From Chloroflexota bacterium (GTDB lineage: Bacteria; Chloroflexota; Anaerolineae; Anaerolineales; VGOW01), in the NCBI GenBank assembly GCA_016875735.1, contig VGOW01000035.1, positions 1 to 38,988 of the forward strand: a DNA stretch of 38,988 nucleotides. Direction: 5' to 3'. The number at the start of each line of letters is the position of its first letter. Position 1 is the first letter of the stretch. A program made the translations under genes and the position numbers. Below the pieces are notes generated by a model. It was not told the DNA's origin. It saw nothing but the letters and a program-made list of their open reading frames with translations, and searched no databases. This document shows, in pieces, positions 9,201-18,400 of the stretch.

Positions 9201-9664
9201 GTGTACGGGTCTTCGCGGGAGTATCGAGTGTAATAGAGGAGATAGGGCGAGATGAGGAAGAACAGCGCGGCCAGCAACGCCCCCGCCCGCCCCAACCAAC
9301 GGCGGAAGAAATACATGAGGCCGACGGCGATCACGCCGCACACCGCCGCCGGAATGCGGGCGGTGAAATCGCTGGCCCCGAACAGCGTGTACGAAAGAGC
9401 CAGCGCGTGAAACTGCAGCGGCCCGTGCATCAACGGCGTGTGCACGAAGCCTTTGCCCTTCGAGAGTTCCCATGAATAGTATGTGTGCAGACTCTCGTCG
9501 TGGCTGATCACGCGCTCGCCCAAATTGTAGAAGCGGGTGACAATTGCCAACGCGATCAGCACGGCATACAACGCCTTCTCCCAATCCAAAGCCAACGCCG
9601 ACCACAAAGGCCGATCCAGAAGATTCGAGAAGGAAGATTGACGGGGCAATGATGCTTCAACCAT
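6290..9664 (-). CDS. Agl23-like GT-C membrane protein fused to a six-repeat NHL beta-propeller
   Basis: This 1124-residue fusion has a polytopic GT39/GT-C domain of the type called 'flippase activity-associated protein Agl23' (TIGR03663-like) at about residues 1-700. The expected acidic loop after the first span is VISHDESLHTYYSWE (D56, E57). A soluble region follows. From about residue 824 to the end there are six NHL repeats, each with a clear VADT-x-x-x-R-[IV] core (VADTGGHRIEKF, AADTWNHRIQKF, VADTGNKRILVF, VADTWNQRVQVF, ITDPKGYRVIVF, VADTNNSRVMRF), enough for one closed propeller. The propeller probably faces outside. The ATG at 9664 has GAGGTG upstream (9670-9675). GT-C proteins transfer sugars from lipid carriers outside the membrane; the donor and acceptor here are unknown. 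It is the last gene of the upstream glycan cluster before sucCD. Confidence 0.88.
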   Translation of the reverse strand: MVEASLPRQSSFSNLLDRPLWSALALDWEKALYAVLIALAIVTRFYNLGERVISHDESLHTYYSWELSKGKGFVHTPLMHGPLQFHALALSYTLFGASDFTARIPAAVCGVIAVGLMYFFRRWLGRAGALLAALFFLISPYLLYYTRYSREDPYTLVWQLLMALSLFYYMDTKEDKYLYLMAATTSLLYATKEISFFNVAIWLLFLGFIYLRDMFTAQWPEGRQKWWFGVTLAGAAVAAVLSGFFFWYGRHSAWAIENAPIVVSGDIATSSASNPYLTAMGIALGVVIVFLIVATLISVAVFREKMRDYASVNMMIVLITFALPQLTAVPVKLLLKADPLDYSYGGLLKTATVFVPLFVLSAGIGLFWDWKKWLIASGVFYGIYVPLFTTMFTNGGGFATGMVGSLGYWLDQQDVQRGSQPWYFYLLLQVPVYEFLPAIGSMLAAGLGIWRWVMVDADSDDDSAGTPTPTPAKFPALVFIGYWILLAFSMYSYAGEKMPWLTVHMTLPMGLLAAWAFGQIVEAVDWQNFRANSGWIALLVAPLTIYGVLFAIFKWLGATPPFQGNELNQLQATMSFLMAMAVSIGGGVGMYFVGRSLGWKQLGVITAMLAGVGLVFLTARAAFYANYINFDNQTEFINYASGAPGVKVVMAQVEEISKRTTDGMGIRVAYDDDVSWPVTWYMRDFTGQVFYGDQPTREAFQDTPLIIAGDNNWSKVEPLLGNRYYSFEYIRMWWPMQEYFGLDKENGGERLLNAIKDPQYREAIFRVWFFRDYTKYGELTSVDYSLSRWPVADRMRFYIRKDVAAQLWPLGIGPEAVKDPYAESKLLLTADVIWGLPGTGEGEFTAPRAVAAAPDGSVYVADTGGHRIEKFSADGQFITAWGSFGSIESNTAMGGTFNEIWGLAVDSDGFVYAADTWNHRIQKFTPDGEFVTTWGVFGLTDAGLNAMWGPRGIAVDGGGNVYVADTGNKRILVFDREGNPLRQIGSGGALDGELDEPVGVAVSNDGRLFVADTWNQRVQVFTTDGAFLGKWDVSGWEGQSLDNKPYIAIDNQNRVYITDPKGYRVIVFADNGLFQHTFGDFGGDSTTFDLPSGLAVGDGWLYVADTNNSRVMRFAVEADGPSVP

Positions 9665-9680
9665 AACAACACCTCAATAT

Positions 9681-9742
9681 GCTAATAGCCGATGGCTAAT
9701 GGCTAATAGCCAATGGCTGATCGCTATAGCCAATGGCTATTT
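9681..9742. repeat. Heptanucleotide tandem array GCYAATR, about nine units
   Basis: Successive units are GCTAATA, GCCGATG, GCTAATG, GCTAATA, GCCAATG, GCTGATC, a 6-nt GCTATA, GCCAATG and GCTATTT. The array fills nearly the whole gap between the GT39-like gene and the Agl23-like gene and touches the stop region of the former. Confidence 0.85.
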
Positions 9743-11632
9743 GACCGCGTTGGCCGCGAGGGCGTGAATGTCCGCGCGAACCCACAAATCGAACGCGCGC
9801 GAGAACTCGGCCGGCCAGTTGCGGTGCAGCCACCAATTCACAAAGGATCGGGCGGTGACATCTGCTTGCAACGGGCGGGATTGCGCGGGGAAACGGTCGC
9901 CGACGTAGGCCGCACCCAGCGCGGGATCGGAGACTCCGTCCGTCGTGATCACCACCGGGCTGTTCGCCGCGCCCGCCAACGAATCGACATATCGGGCACG
10001 GGTGAAGTCTCGCAGTTCCCAACCCAACAAACCATCGCGAACATCGGTGGGCGAGCTGCTCACCACTGCGATCTCCACATCTTCGGCTTTGCCCGTTGCC
10101 CGAAGCGATGTATGGCGAATCTCGCTCACCATCAGCCGGATGTCGCGCTGAGTCGCCGTCGGAGTCCAAAGTTCGCCGGGGTTGCCCGTCCGCCACTGAG
10201 TGAGCGCCAGCCCCGCGCCCAGCGTGCCAATCGTCGTGGCGAGGCCCAAAGCGATGGCCGCGCCGCGCACCGCCGATTGCGCGCTCCACCCGGCGGCAAA
10301 CAGAATCGTGACGACGACTCCGAGCGCGGTCACAGCGAGCGCAAGATACAGATTCAGATCGGGCGGCGCGTTGAGGATCGTCGTCGCCCCGCGCGCGTAC
10401 GCGGCCAGATTGAAATATACAAACACCACCATCACAAATAGCGCGCCCGCTTGCGAGATCACCGTATCCCGTTCGCCCTCGAGCCACTCGCCGGAAAACG
10501 TTTCGGCCAGCGCTTTGCCCGCCAGCATTGCCAGCGGCACAACAACCCACACCGCATCACCCGCTTCGCGGCCCGGGTACAGAATCGCAAAGGCCATCGC
10601 GCCGACGGCCATCGCGCCCATCGCGGAGGCGGCTTCCCGCCAGATCAAGCTGGCGGCTCCCCGGCCCGCAAACGTATCTTCAAGAGCCGGGTCGCGGGCA
10701 GAAAAAATTTGTCGCACTCGCTCAATCAATGCATGCCAGTATTCCGAAAGAAAGGCGACGTACAACCCGCCCGCGCCCATCACGGCGAGCAGCGGCTCAT
10801 ACGCGAATATCATTTGCGGCGCAAGCCAAGGCGCGCGCGCCGCGCCGCCGAGCATCCACCCGGCCAGCCAGCGCGGGAGCGCCGCGCCCGCCGCCGACAG
10901 CCCCGCCGGGTTGAGCAAGCCCGCTGTCGAAAACAGCGCGAACGTCACTGCCGCCGCCGCAAGCATTTTCCAAAATTGTGATCGGAAAGTGGGGATGCCT
11001 TCGCGGATCGAGCGCGCGATCTGCGGCTGATTGAGCACGACCATCGTGAGTCCCAACAGTGACGCCGCCGCCGCCGATACAAAACGCGGCCCGCTGGCCA
11101 ATCCCAACCCGAGTCCGATTCCGGCCAGCAGAGGGGCGCGGTCTGCGCGGCGAATCGCGGCGATGACGATCAGCAGACTGAGCGCGGCGAGGGTTGTGCC
11201 ATCGGCGGCGCGCGAGGCGGCCAACATCACCGGCGAGATCGCCGACAGCGCGCAGGCCATGAGCGCCGCGCCGCGCCCCATCTCACGGCGGAAGATCATC
11301 GGCGCGAAAGCCACCGCTGTTCCGGCGAGCGCCGAAAGGAAACGCGCCCAAAACTCGCTAGCCCCGAACAGCAAAAACGAAAGTGACGTGAGTGTGTGCA
11401 GTGCCGCGCTCGTCGGCTGAACCGGGGCAATGGCCGAAGCCGAAACAAAACGCCACGCGGCCAGCGCTTCGCGCGCTTCGGCCAGCGAGAGCGGCGCATC
11501 GCCCAAACTAAAAAGCCGCAACGCCAACGCCAACGCGCCGATGAGCAAATACAATCCAGATTCCACATTGAGGGCGGCGGCCCACTTCAATTGCGCGGCC
11601 GCCTCATCTTTTTGCGCCACAGCCATCGTCAT
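9737..11632 (-). CDS. GT39/ArnT-like polytopic membrane protein
   Basis: This 631-residue protein has many hydrophobic spans and a GT39-like N-terminal region: LRLFSLGDAPLSLAEAREAL, then LHTLTSLSFLLFGASEFWAR. The usual first-loop Asp-Glu pair is replaced by a SLAEAREAL segment, so catalytic competence is uncertain. The C-terminal soluble part (from about residue 530) is probably extracytoplasmic. The start is the ATG at 11632, because it forms an ATGA overlap with the stop of the upstream YYY gene. The longer open frame to 11869 only reads antisense-like sequence inside that gene. Translational coupling ties it to the YYY protein, and the Agl23-like gene follows. Confidence 0.82.
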   Translation of the reverse strand: MTMAVAQKDEAAAQLKWAAALNVESGLYLLIGALALALRLFSLGDAPLSLAEAREALAAWRFVSASAIAPVQPTSAALHTLTSLSFLLFGASEFWARFLSALAGTAVAFAPMIFRREMGRGAALMACALSAISPVMLAASRAADGTTLAALSLLIVIAAIRRADRAPLLAGIGLGLGLASGPRFVSAAAASLLGLTMVVLNQPQIARSIREGIPTFRSQFWKMLAAAAVTFALFSTAGLLNPAGLSAAGAALPRWLAGWMLGGAARAPWLAPQMIFAYEPLLAVMGAGGLYVAFLSEYWHALIERVRQIFSARDPALEDTFAGRGAASLIWREAASAMGAMAVGAMAFAILYPGREAGDAVWVVVPLAMLAGKALAETFSGEWLEGERDTVISQAGALFVMVVFVYFNLAAYARGATTILNAPPDLNLYLALAVTALGVVVTILFAAGWSAQSAVRGAAIALGLATTIGTLGAGLALTQWRTGNPGELWTPTATQRDIRLMVSEIRHTSLRATGKAEDVEIAVVSSSPTDVRDGLLGWELRDFTRARYVDSLAGAANSPVVITTDGVSDPALGAAYVGDRFPAQSRPLQADVTARSFVNWWLHRNWPAEFSRAFDLWVRADIHALAANAVK

Positions 11633-14229
11633 TGCCCGCCTGCCATTTCGTAAATCGTCACTCCATCGGATTGATAGATCGCGTTCATATTGCGGTCGAA
11701 CTTCGTCAGCCCGTCGTCGCCGTATTGGCTTCTCTCCGCCGGGCCAACGTACACGTATCGAATGTTGTATTTTTGCAGAATGGGCAAGGCCGCTTCCCAA
11801 TCTCGCGCCGTGTACAGAATTCTCACATCCTCTTCGCGCCCGGCAAAGGATTCGGCTGTGCCGCGCCACTGCAACTCATGAAACGGCCAACCCAACACAG
11901 TGGGCAATCCGGTGTGCGCCGACACGCGCGCAAACTCGGTGTAACTTCCGCCCACCGCTTCGGCAATCACCGGCCTGCCCTTCACTGTGGCATTGAGAAA
12001 TTGAATCGCCCTGTAATCGGCGGCGCGGCTGAAAGCCATATACGCCATGCCGTCGAGCGTGGCAACCCGATCGCCGTCCGCATCGCGCGTCGTGCCCTGC
12101 CAGTTTTCGGTGATCGTCGTCGTCGCCAGCGTCGGATAGATCAGACCGATCACCACCGCCGCCGCCGCCACGGCCCCGAACAGAGTCTGCCCCAGCGGCC
12201 TCGCCATTCGCAACACCATCCACACTCCGAACGCTCCAGCCACCGACCACAACACCCAAGCCTGATAATAAAACTTGAAGATCGTATTCATGCGCGTGCT
12301 GAACAGATCGCGCAGATAGACGAACTCCGGGCCGAGTGTGAGTAGCGCGCCGGTGGCGGTCAGCACGGCGGCGAACACGGCGGTGGATGGGAAATTTGAA
12401 TCCGGCGGGGCGCCGCCATCGTTCGCGCGGCGCGGCCCGAACACGAGTGACGCCGCCACCGCCAAAATGGCCGTGATCAGAATTGGCGTGAGCGCTCGTT
12501 CGATCTCCAATCGCCGCCGCAAAATAAGCGCGGGGGCGCTTGGCAGTGGCGCGCTGCCGATGAGCGAATCGATGGCGCTCTGCACTTCGGGGCGGCCGCT
12601 CAACAAAATCACCATCGTGAGCGCGGCGCAAATGAGGATGAGGCCGGCCAGCGTTGCCAGCCCGCTCGCCACGCCGCTCCGCCAATTGGCCCGGTTGAAG
12701 TTGCTCGCCGCCGCCCAGCCCAGCCACGGAACGACGACGAACAGCAACGGGCCGAACATGACGATGAATTGCTGGATGCGCGCGCCAAAAACCACGTTGG
12801 GCAAAATGCCGCCGAGCTGCGAGCGGAAGCCAATGTAAAACGGCAAATACAACACAACCCCCAAGGCCGCGAGGCTTGCGCCGAGAACCAATCCATCGCG
12901 CCACACGATGTCTGTCCATCCATCGCGCCGCACGCGAGCAACGGCGTGCGCGGCAACGCACACAAAAACGTAGATCGGAAAATCCCATGTGTTGAGGAAT
13001 GACAACCCGCCGAGAATGATCGCCCCCGCGAAAAGGTCGAGCCACGGCAGAGGCCGCCATGCCGCAGAGACCGACGCGGTCTTGGAGGCCGCGTCGGTCT
13101 GGCCCAAAAACAAGTTGAGGGCGAAAGCGATCCCCAAAAACACGAACGGCAGTCCGAGCACGTGCGGGTGCATGTCGCCGAGCAAAAACGAAAAGAAGGG
13201 GAACTCGTCGATCACTTCAACTTCTGCGCCAAAGAGATCGCGGTCGTGAATCACTCGCGATGACTGCCACCACCACAGAAAACGATCGGGCGCGAACGAC
13301 GGCATCCCTTCGCCGGGCGCAGAGGCAACGGGCGGGTTGTTCGTCCACTTGATGTCCACCCAGCCCCAAAAGTTTGATTTGTAATCGCATCCGGCGCACG
13401 CGGCTTCGGCTTCGGGCTGGCAAATGACGCAGTAACGATTATCGGCGGAGCATTGGATGCAGGCTTCAGTTTGCGACGGCTCTGCCGCCAACCAACCGAG
13501 TTTGTGCGCCACTTCCAGCCCGCCGTTGAAATTGCCGAGAAGAATGAACAGCGGCCCCAACAATGCGGGCGCAATTGCGCGAACGAGCGATTGCTTGCCC
13601 GCCGCCGCGATCATGTTGAGCACAACGCCAAACGCGCCCGTTGCTGTCAGCCCGAAGAGCAAAGCGATGGCGAGATTGAAGGCCACGCCCGGCATCACGC
13701 CGGAGAGCGCGGTGAGCATTCCGACGATCACATATCCGAAGTGATAGTAGCTGATGGCGTAACCGGAGAGCCATGGGTCGCCGGGCGGCTGGGCGCCGGT
13801 TCGCAATACCGAATTGAGAAAGGCGAACTCCATCGGCTTCTCGGTGGCGGTGATGGTGGGGTTAAGGGAGCGAGCATAAGCCCAGAAGCCGAAGGCGATC
13901 AGAAAAATCACTTCGACTGCCAACACCGATCCCCAATTGGTTTTGAGCCACTGCCGAATCTCGCTCGAGGTTTCGCCGCGCAGACAGGCCAGCGATGCCG
14001 CGCCGACGATCATGAGCGCGGCCATCACGCCGCCCGGGCTCACTTGCGTGAAGCCGAAGTTGCCGAGAAGCCAGCCCGTGTAGCCGACAGCCAACAGCCC
14101 GCCGGTTTTACTCAGCGAGTATCCGCGATCGGGAAGGAAACGGAAGAGGCGAAAAAGGATCGGCCAGGCAACGATTCCAAAGATGGCCACGATGAGCCAC
14201 CACGAGGCAAAACTCTGCGCGTCAGTCAT
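11629..14229 (-). CDS. YYY-family (DUF2298 / TIGR03662-like) membrane protein with Cys-rich loop
   Basis: This 866-residue polytopic protein belongs to a family I know mainly from Chloroflexota and methanogenic archaea. It has the hallmark TEKPMEFAFLNSVLR, then GYAISYYHFGYVIVG (the 'YYY' segment), WWWQSSRVI, and DEFPFFSFLLGDMHPHV with a D-x-H-x-H motif near residue 351. The C-terminal soluble domain (DGMAYMAFSRAADY... to TIYEM) matches the end of the 1659-residue protein. Function is unknown; it is presumably a GT-C-like surface glycan enzyme. Oddities: three CxxC pairs within 25 residues (CIQC, CVIC, CAGC) in a loop at about residues 255-280, and an in-frame palindrome insertion at 13068-13100. 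Its stop overlaps the next start (ATGA). Confidence 0.85.
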   Translation of the reverse strand: MTDAQSFASWWLIVAIFGIVAWPILFRLFRFLPDRGYSLSKTGGLLAVGYTGWLLGNFGFTQVSPGGVMAALMIVGAASLACLRGETSSEIRQWLKTNWGSVLAVEVIFLIAFGFWAYARSLNPTITATEKPMEFAFLNSVLRTGAQPPGDPWLSGYAISYYHFGYVIVGMLTALSGVMPGVAFNLAIALLFGLTATGAFGVVLNMIAAAGKQSLVRAIAPALLGPLFILLGNFNGGLEVAHKLGWLAAEPSQTEACIQCSADNRYCVICQPEAEAACAGCDYKSNFWGWVDIKWTNNPPVASAPGEGMPSFAPDRFLWWWQSSRVIHDRDLFGAEVEVIDEFPFFSFLLGDMHPHVLGLPFVFLGIAFALNLFLGQTDAASKTASVSAAWRPLPWLDLFAGAIILGGLSFLNTWDFPIYVFVCVAAHAVARVRRDGWTDIVWRDGLVLGASLAALGVVLYLPFYIGFRSQLGGILPNVVFGARIQQFIVMFGPLLFVVVPWLGWAAASNFNRANWRSGVASGLATLAGLILICAALTMVILLSGRPEVQSAIDSLIGSAPLPSAPALILRRRLEIERALTPILITAILAVAASLVFGPRRANDGGAPPDSNFPSTAVFAAVLTATGALLTLGPEFVYLRDLFSTRMNTIFKFYYQAWVLWSVAGAFGVWMVLRMARPLGQTLFGAVAAAAVVIGLIYPTLATTTITENWQGTTRDADGDRVATLDGMAYMAFSRAADYRAIQFLNATVKGRPVIAEAVGGSYTEFARVSAHTGLPTVLGWPFHELQWRGTAESFAGREEDVRILYTARDWEAALPILQKYNIRYVYVGPAERSQYGDDGLTKFDRNMNAIYQSDGVTIYEMAGGQ
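13068..13100. repeat. In-frame palindrome inside the YYY gene
   Basis: AGACCGACGCGG (13068-13079) and CCGCGTCGGTCT (13089-13100) are perfect 12-bp arms around a 9-nt loop. On the coding strand this gives QTDAASKTASVS, a small-residue linker between membrane spans. It looks like a mobile palindromic repeat tolerated in frame. Confidence 0.65.
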
Positions 14230-14278
14230 TCAACTCTCGAATTGAAGGGGCAGGGAATGAGGGCGGGGTATGCGGGCA

Positions 14279-14773
14279 TCAATAAGTTTGGATGGGCGCG
14301 GGGGTGAGCGTGGGTGTGTGAGAGGCCATTGCCGGGTGTGTGGCCGACAGCGTGGGCGTATCACTGCGGATAACGACAGCGGCGGGCGTTTGGATGTACG
14401 GCACGCTGGGCGCAGAGGCCCGCGCCGCGCCCAACGATACGCCGGACACAAAAACCATCGCCGCCACTGCCATGCTCGCCGACACTTGCCACGACCGATT
14501 GCGCGCGCGCGATGCGCCCGGCAAGCCGATGGGCAGCGGCGTTTGCCATCGTCGGCGGACGGCCTCCCACCCGCGAACGGTGTTCACGGGGAGATGAGTA
14601 AGCGCCCGCGCGGAGTCGGCCACCGCCGAATATGTTTCGCGCAGCGCGGCCAATTCGGCGCGGCAGGCATCACAGCCGCGCAAATGCGATTCGATGCGCG
14701 CCGCCTCGTCGGCGGCAAGCCGCCGCTCAATGAAGGCCAGCAATTCTTCGCCAACGTGATTCGCAGAGATCAT
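14279..14773 (-). CDS. Anti-sigma factor with zf-HC2 (ZAS) domain
   Basis: This 164-residue protein fits a zinc-binding anti-sigma factor that holds the cognate ECF sigma factor at the membrane. The N-terminal cytoplasmic part has the ZAS signature H-x3-C-x2-C in RIESHLRGCDACRAEL. A single membrane span follows near residue 95-115 (VSASMAVAAMVFVSGVSL). The C-terminus is a short Thr/Pro-rich extracytoplasmic tail. The start is the ATG at 14773, which overlaps the sigma stop as ATGA; an upstream in-frame start would lie inside the sigma gene. The translational coupling and gene order are classic for an ECF/anti-sigma pair. Confidence 0.9.
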   Translation of the reverse strand: MISANHVGEELLAFIERRLAADEAARIESHLRGCDACRAELAALRETYSAVADSARALTHLPVNTVRGWEAVRRRWQTPLPIGLPGASRARNRSWQVSASMAVAAMVFVSGVSLGAARASAPSVPYIQTPAAVVIRSDTPTLSATHPAMASHTPTLTPAPIQTY

Positions 14774-15429
14774 TGTTGACTGCTCTCCAAAGCTTCCAAC
14801 CATTCGCGCCCCGCGTTACCTTCAACAATCAATCGCCGTCGCAGGGCGGCGATGGCCGCGCGCACTCGCGACTCGGCGGCCTTTGCGCCGCAACCCGCCG
14901 CTTCGCCAATTTGGGCGTAGCCCATCGCGCCGACGAAACGAAGAACGATCGCCTCGCGAAGTTTGGGCGAGAGGCTCTGCACTTCGGCCCACAGTTCGCG
15001 GCGAACGCCGCGCGCGGCCAGCCAATCTTCGAGCGGGCGAGCGGGCGCGTGTTTGTGAGCCTCCGCCGACTCTTCTCTGGCGAACCACAACAGCGGGATG
15101 GAAGCCAGCCATTTGCGGCGGCGCTTGTTGCGGTAGCGGCTGATGGCAATCGTAAAGAGCCAAGTCTGAAACGCCGACTTCGACGGATCGTATCGGCGCA
15201 GGTTTCGCAGGGCGTACACAAACGTGTCCTGCGTCACCTCGTCAGCGTCGTCGGCGTCGTTGAGCAAACCAGCCGCCAAACGGAACACCGCCGGAGCGAA
15301 TCGCCGATAGATGGCCTCTGCGGCGGCTTCATCGCCATTGCCAGCGGCGGCCAGCCAATCGGTCAAGCGTTCATTACTGTTATACACGGTCACTGGTAGA
15401 AATCCGTTGTGCGGGCCAAGAGTCTTCAC
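14770..15429 (-). CDS. ECF-family RNA polymerase sigma factor
   Basis: This 219-residue sigma-70 family protein has only regions 2 and 4. Region 2 spans about residues 40-105 (EAIYRRFAPAVFRLAAGLL, DADEVTQDTFVYALRNLR, FQTWLFTIAISRYRNKRRR). Region 4 spans about 145-205 (LSPKLREAIVLRFVGAMGYA, then a helix-turn-helix ending RVRAAIAALRRRL). The GTG at 15429 overlaps the R-M stop (GTGA). A later GTG about 40 nt downstream could also serve, because the first residues are not conserved. Targets are unknown, but the surrounding surface-glycan genes are natural candidates. It is followed by its anti-sigma factor. Confidence 0.92.
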   Translation of the reverse strand: MKTLGPHNGFLPVTVYNSNERLTDWLAAAGNGDEAAAEAIYRRFAPAVFRLAAGLLNDADDADEVTQDTFVYALRNLRRYDPSKSAFQTWLFTIAISRYRNKRRRKWLASIPLLWFAREESAEAHKHAPARPLEDWLAARGVRRELWAEVQSLSPKLREAIVLRFVGAMGYAQIGEAAGCGAKAAESRVRAAIAALRRRLIVEGNAGREWLEALESSQQ

Positions 15430-18400
15430 TCGATAGGCCAGCGCGGTATGGCTTTGTCAATCTCTGCCATGAGGCGCATCGTTTCTTTCAGGGCAACAAC
15501 CACCCGCTGATAATGCGCGATGTCGTCATTGCTCAACGTCCGCCCCTTGCGGTCTTTCAGCCATTTGTCGCAAACTTGATAGCCGCCGACGCGGAACTCC
15601 CACACCGCCTCCGGCACGCCGCCGAAGTATTGCGAGTCGTTGATCCAGACTTTTCTTTTCTCGTGCTTCACCTTTTCAACGGCGTTACTGCCCGCAACAG
15701 AGTAAGACGTGATGAAGTTATCGAGCGCGGGCGATTTGAGCAAATGCAGGCCGACGAGTTCTGCGCCTTTGGCCGCAAGTTTGGCGAACAGTTTTTTGTC
15801 AGAAGTGAGCGGCAGGCGCGGGAAATCTATTTTGAGAAATTCGGCGTAACGCTCACGGTAGACGGGCGAATGGAAGATGGCATAGGCGTAATGGAAAACA
15901 TCTTCCGGACCAAAGGTCTTCTTCAAATCGCCCGTGCCGTCGGCAGCAAACGTCAAGCCCAGTTTTTGAGAGCAGTCCGCAATGAACTTGTCGGATAAGT
16001 TTGGCCGACGCCCATTTTCGTGATCGAAGAGCGTGGCAGGGTAATCACCATTGGGATAGAGGTAGAGGGGGAAAAACGAATTGATGTCATAGGCGGCGCA
16101 CGATTTGTGGCCGCAAACGTGTTCAGTGGCTAGCGCCCCCCACGCATCTCGGGTTTGCCGTGTAGCGATCAGGCCGATGTTTTCCCCCGACAACATATGC
16201 TGCATGACTTCGGCGCGAGGCATGCACATGAACCCCCGTGTCTGGCCAGTGTAGTACGTATGCCTGATGTCAAACGGCCGATAAAGGAAGCGCGCAAGTT
16301 TTGACTTGTGAACCCCATGCTTCCGAATGTCGGCTTGAGCCAGAGCGACTTTCCAATCGCGGACATCTTCGCCCAAATCAAATTTCATGCGCGCCATTTC
16401 CGGCGGCAGAGAGACGAAATCTTGCACTCGACTCAAGATTTCTTTCTCTGTCCAACCAATTGTCAAATCGTCTCGCGCAGTCACGATGCCCGCCGAATGC
16501 ACCGGCATGATCTCCGTCAATTTCCAGCCTGGCTCATATTCGGCGCGGATTCTCCCCGCTTGCGGAGACAGAAGATAAGCAGGTTTAACAGGGCGTGCAT
16601 TCCTCCATTTCAATGAACGAACATCGTTGCGCTCCAAGAATGCATACTTTCTGGCTCGCGCTCCCCAAAGCTGGGCGTGACGCGCTATTGCTAAACCGTC
16701 CCGCTTTTGGATGCGCGCAAGGTGTTGAGGCGGCAGCTTTATTGCCAAGATGATCGCCACCCCTTGTTGAATGTCAAAAATATTTTCGTCGGGGCCACCA
16801 TCCGGCGCACGTTCTTTCTTCTTACTATTGCCGTGCAAGTCCAACACATAGAGTTCATCAAAGGACTTCAATAAATGCTGTCGCATCCCGCGAAAAGTAG
16901 GGTTGTCGAGGTAGCCGTGATTGGTGATGAAGGCAACTATGCCCTGCCCTGTTTGCTCAATGCGCCACTGCGCGAAGCGAATGAATTTCACATAATCATC
17001 TTGGAGCCATTTCGGGTTGCGTTCACCCAAAGGCCGCCCATCCACCGAGTAATAGTCGCGGACTAATTCGCCAATCCATTTGCCTTTATTGGCTGAGTGG
17101 CCGGAATACGGCGGATTGCCGACGATGACCATAATCGGCGCGTTCTTCTTCACCTGCGCGGCTTCGCTGGCTTCCTGCGAGATGTACCAGCCCAAATCTC
17201 CCAGCGTCTCAGAACGAGTCACCCCCTCGTCGAGCGCATTGGTCAAATAGATGCGGAGGCGATCCTCTTTGCCCCATATGTAATTCAGGTCTCGAAGCAG
17301 GAGGCCGAGTTTCAGATGGGCGATGACATACGGCGCAACCAGCAGTTCAAAGCCGAACAGGCGCGGCAAGAGATTCTGATGAACGTACTCCTGCCACGCG
17401 CCGCCCTGCCGTTTGCTCATCAACGTTTCGTGAATGACTCGGACGGCGAAATACAGGAATGTGCTTGTGCCAGTGGCGGGGTCGAGCAGATTAACGTCTT
17501 TGGCGGCCAACCCGAGCGGGCGATCAAAGCGATCTCTCAATAGCGAATCAACCGAGTTGACGATGAATTGAACGGCTGGCTCCGGCGTGTAATACACGCC
17601 GCGACTCTCGCGGAGTTTTGGATCATATGCGGCAAGGAAGGTTTCATAGAAATGCACCACGGGGTCTTCCGTCCGCGTGCGCTTGCCAAAGTCTTTGAGA
17701 ATAGCGCTTAAGTCGGCGCGGGCCAACAGCGAGGCAATGTCATCCAGAAACGGCGCAATCAGCGTATTCTCCAATTCTTCGCCCACATCCAAAAACAACT
17801 TGCGGAGAAAGCGATTAGCCGAAAGATGCTGATACGCAGAGGAACGGCTGAACCCCTCGCCCCCATCGCCTCTCCCGGCGGGAGAGGCGGCAGGGGTGAG
17901 GGCGCTCACGCGAGCGGCGAACAACCCATAGGCCATCGTCTGCGCGTAGATGTCGGCAAACTCACCGGGTTTGAGGTTGGGAAGCAGGTATTCTTGAAAT
18001 GCCTTGTATTGCTTGTGGAGCGCCCCGCTGATCTCCTCTTCGGCTTGAAGCGCGTTGAAGGTCAAATCGCGGATGAGTTTTGCCAACTGCGCCATGCGCT
18101 CGGCCAAATCGCGAGGCGTGCCGACGATGGGAATTTCGGTCTGATAAAACTCATTGAATAACTGCTCGGCGGTGGCGATACCTTCCGGGTCGGGCGTCAA
18201 CTTTTTATGCTTGCCAATCGAAGCAAGGCATGCCGTGAGTTTGCGCTGCCCATTGACGTACCAGCGAAATTCAAGATAGTCGGTCAATATCAAATTATTG
18301 AGCGACTGTCTATAACGCTTGAGTTGATCCGACTTTTCGACTTTGTCGAGATCAACGCCAACATCCTTTGTCTCGACGTAACCGAGAGGAACACGGCGGC

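Noticed and set aside
9737-11869. 710-residue version of the GT39-like protein
   Set aside because: The extra 79 N-terminal residues overlap the YYY coding region in another frame and are Arg-rich; the ATG at 11632 with an ATGA overlap is the better start.
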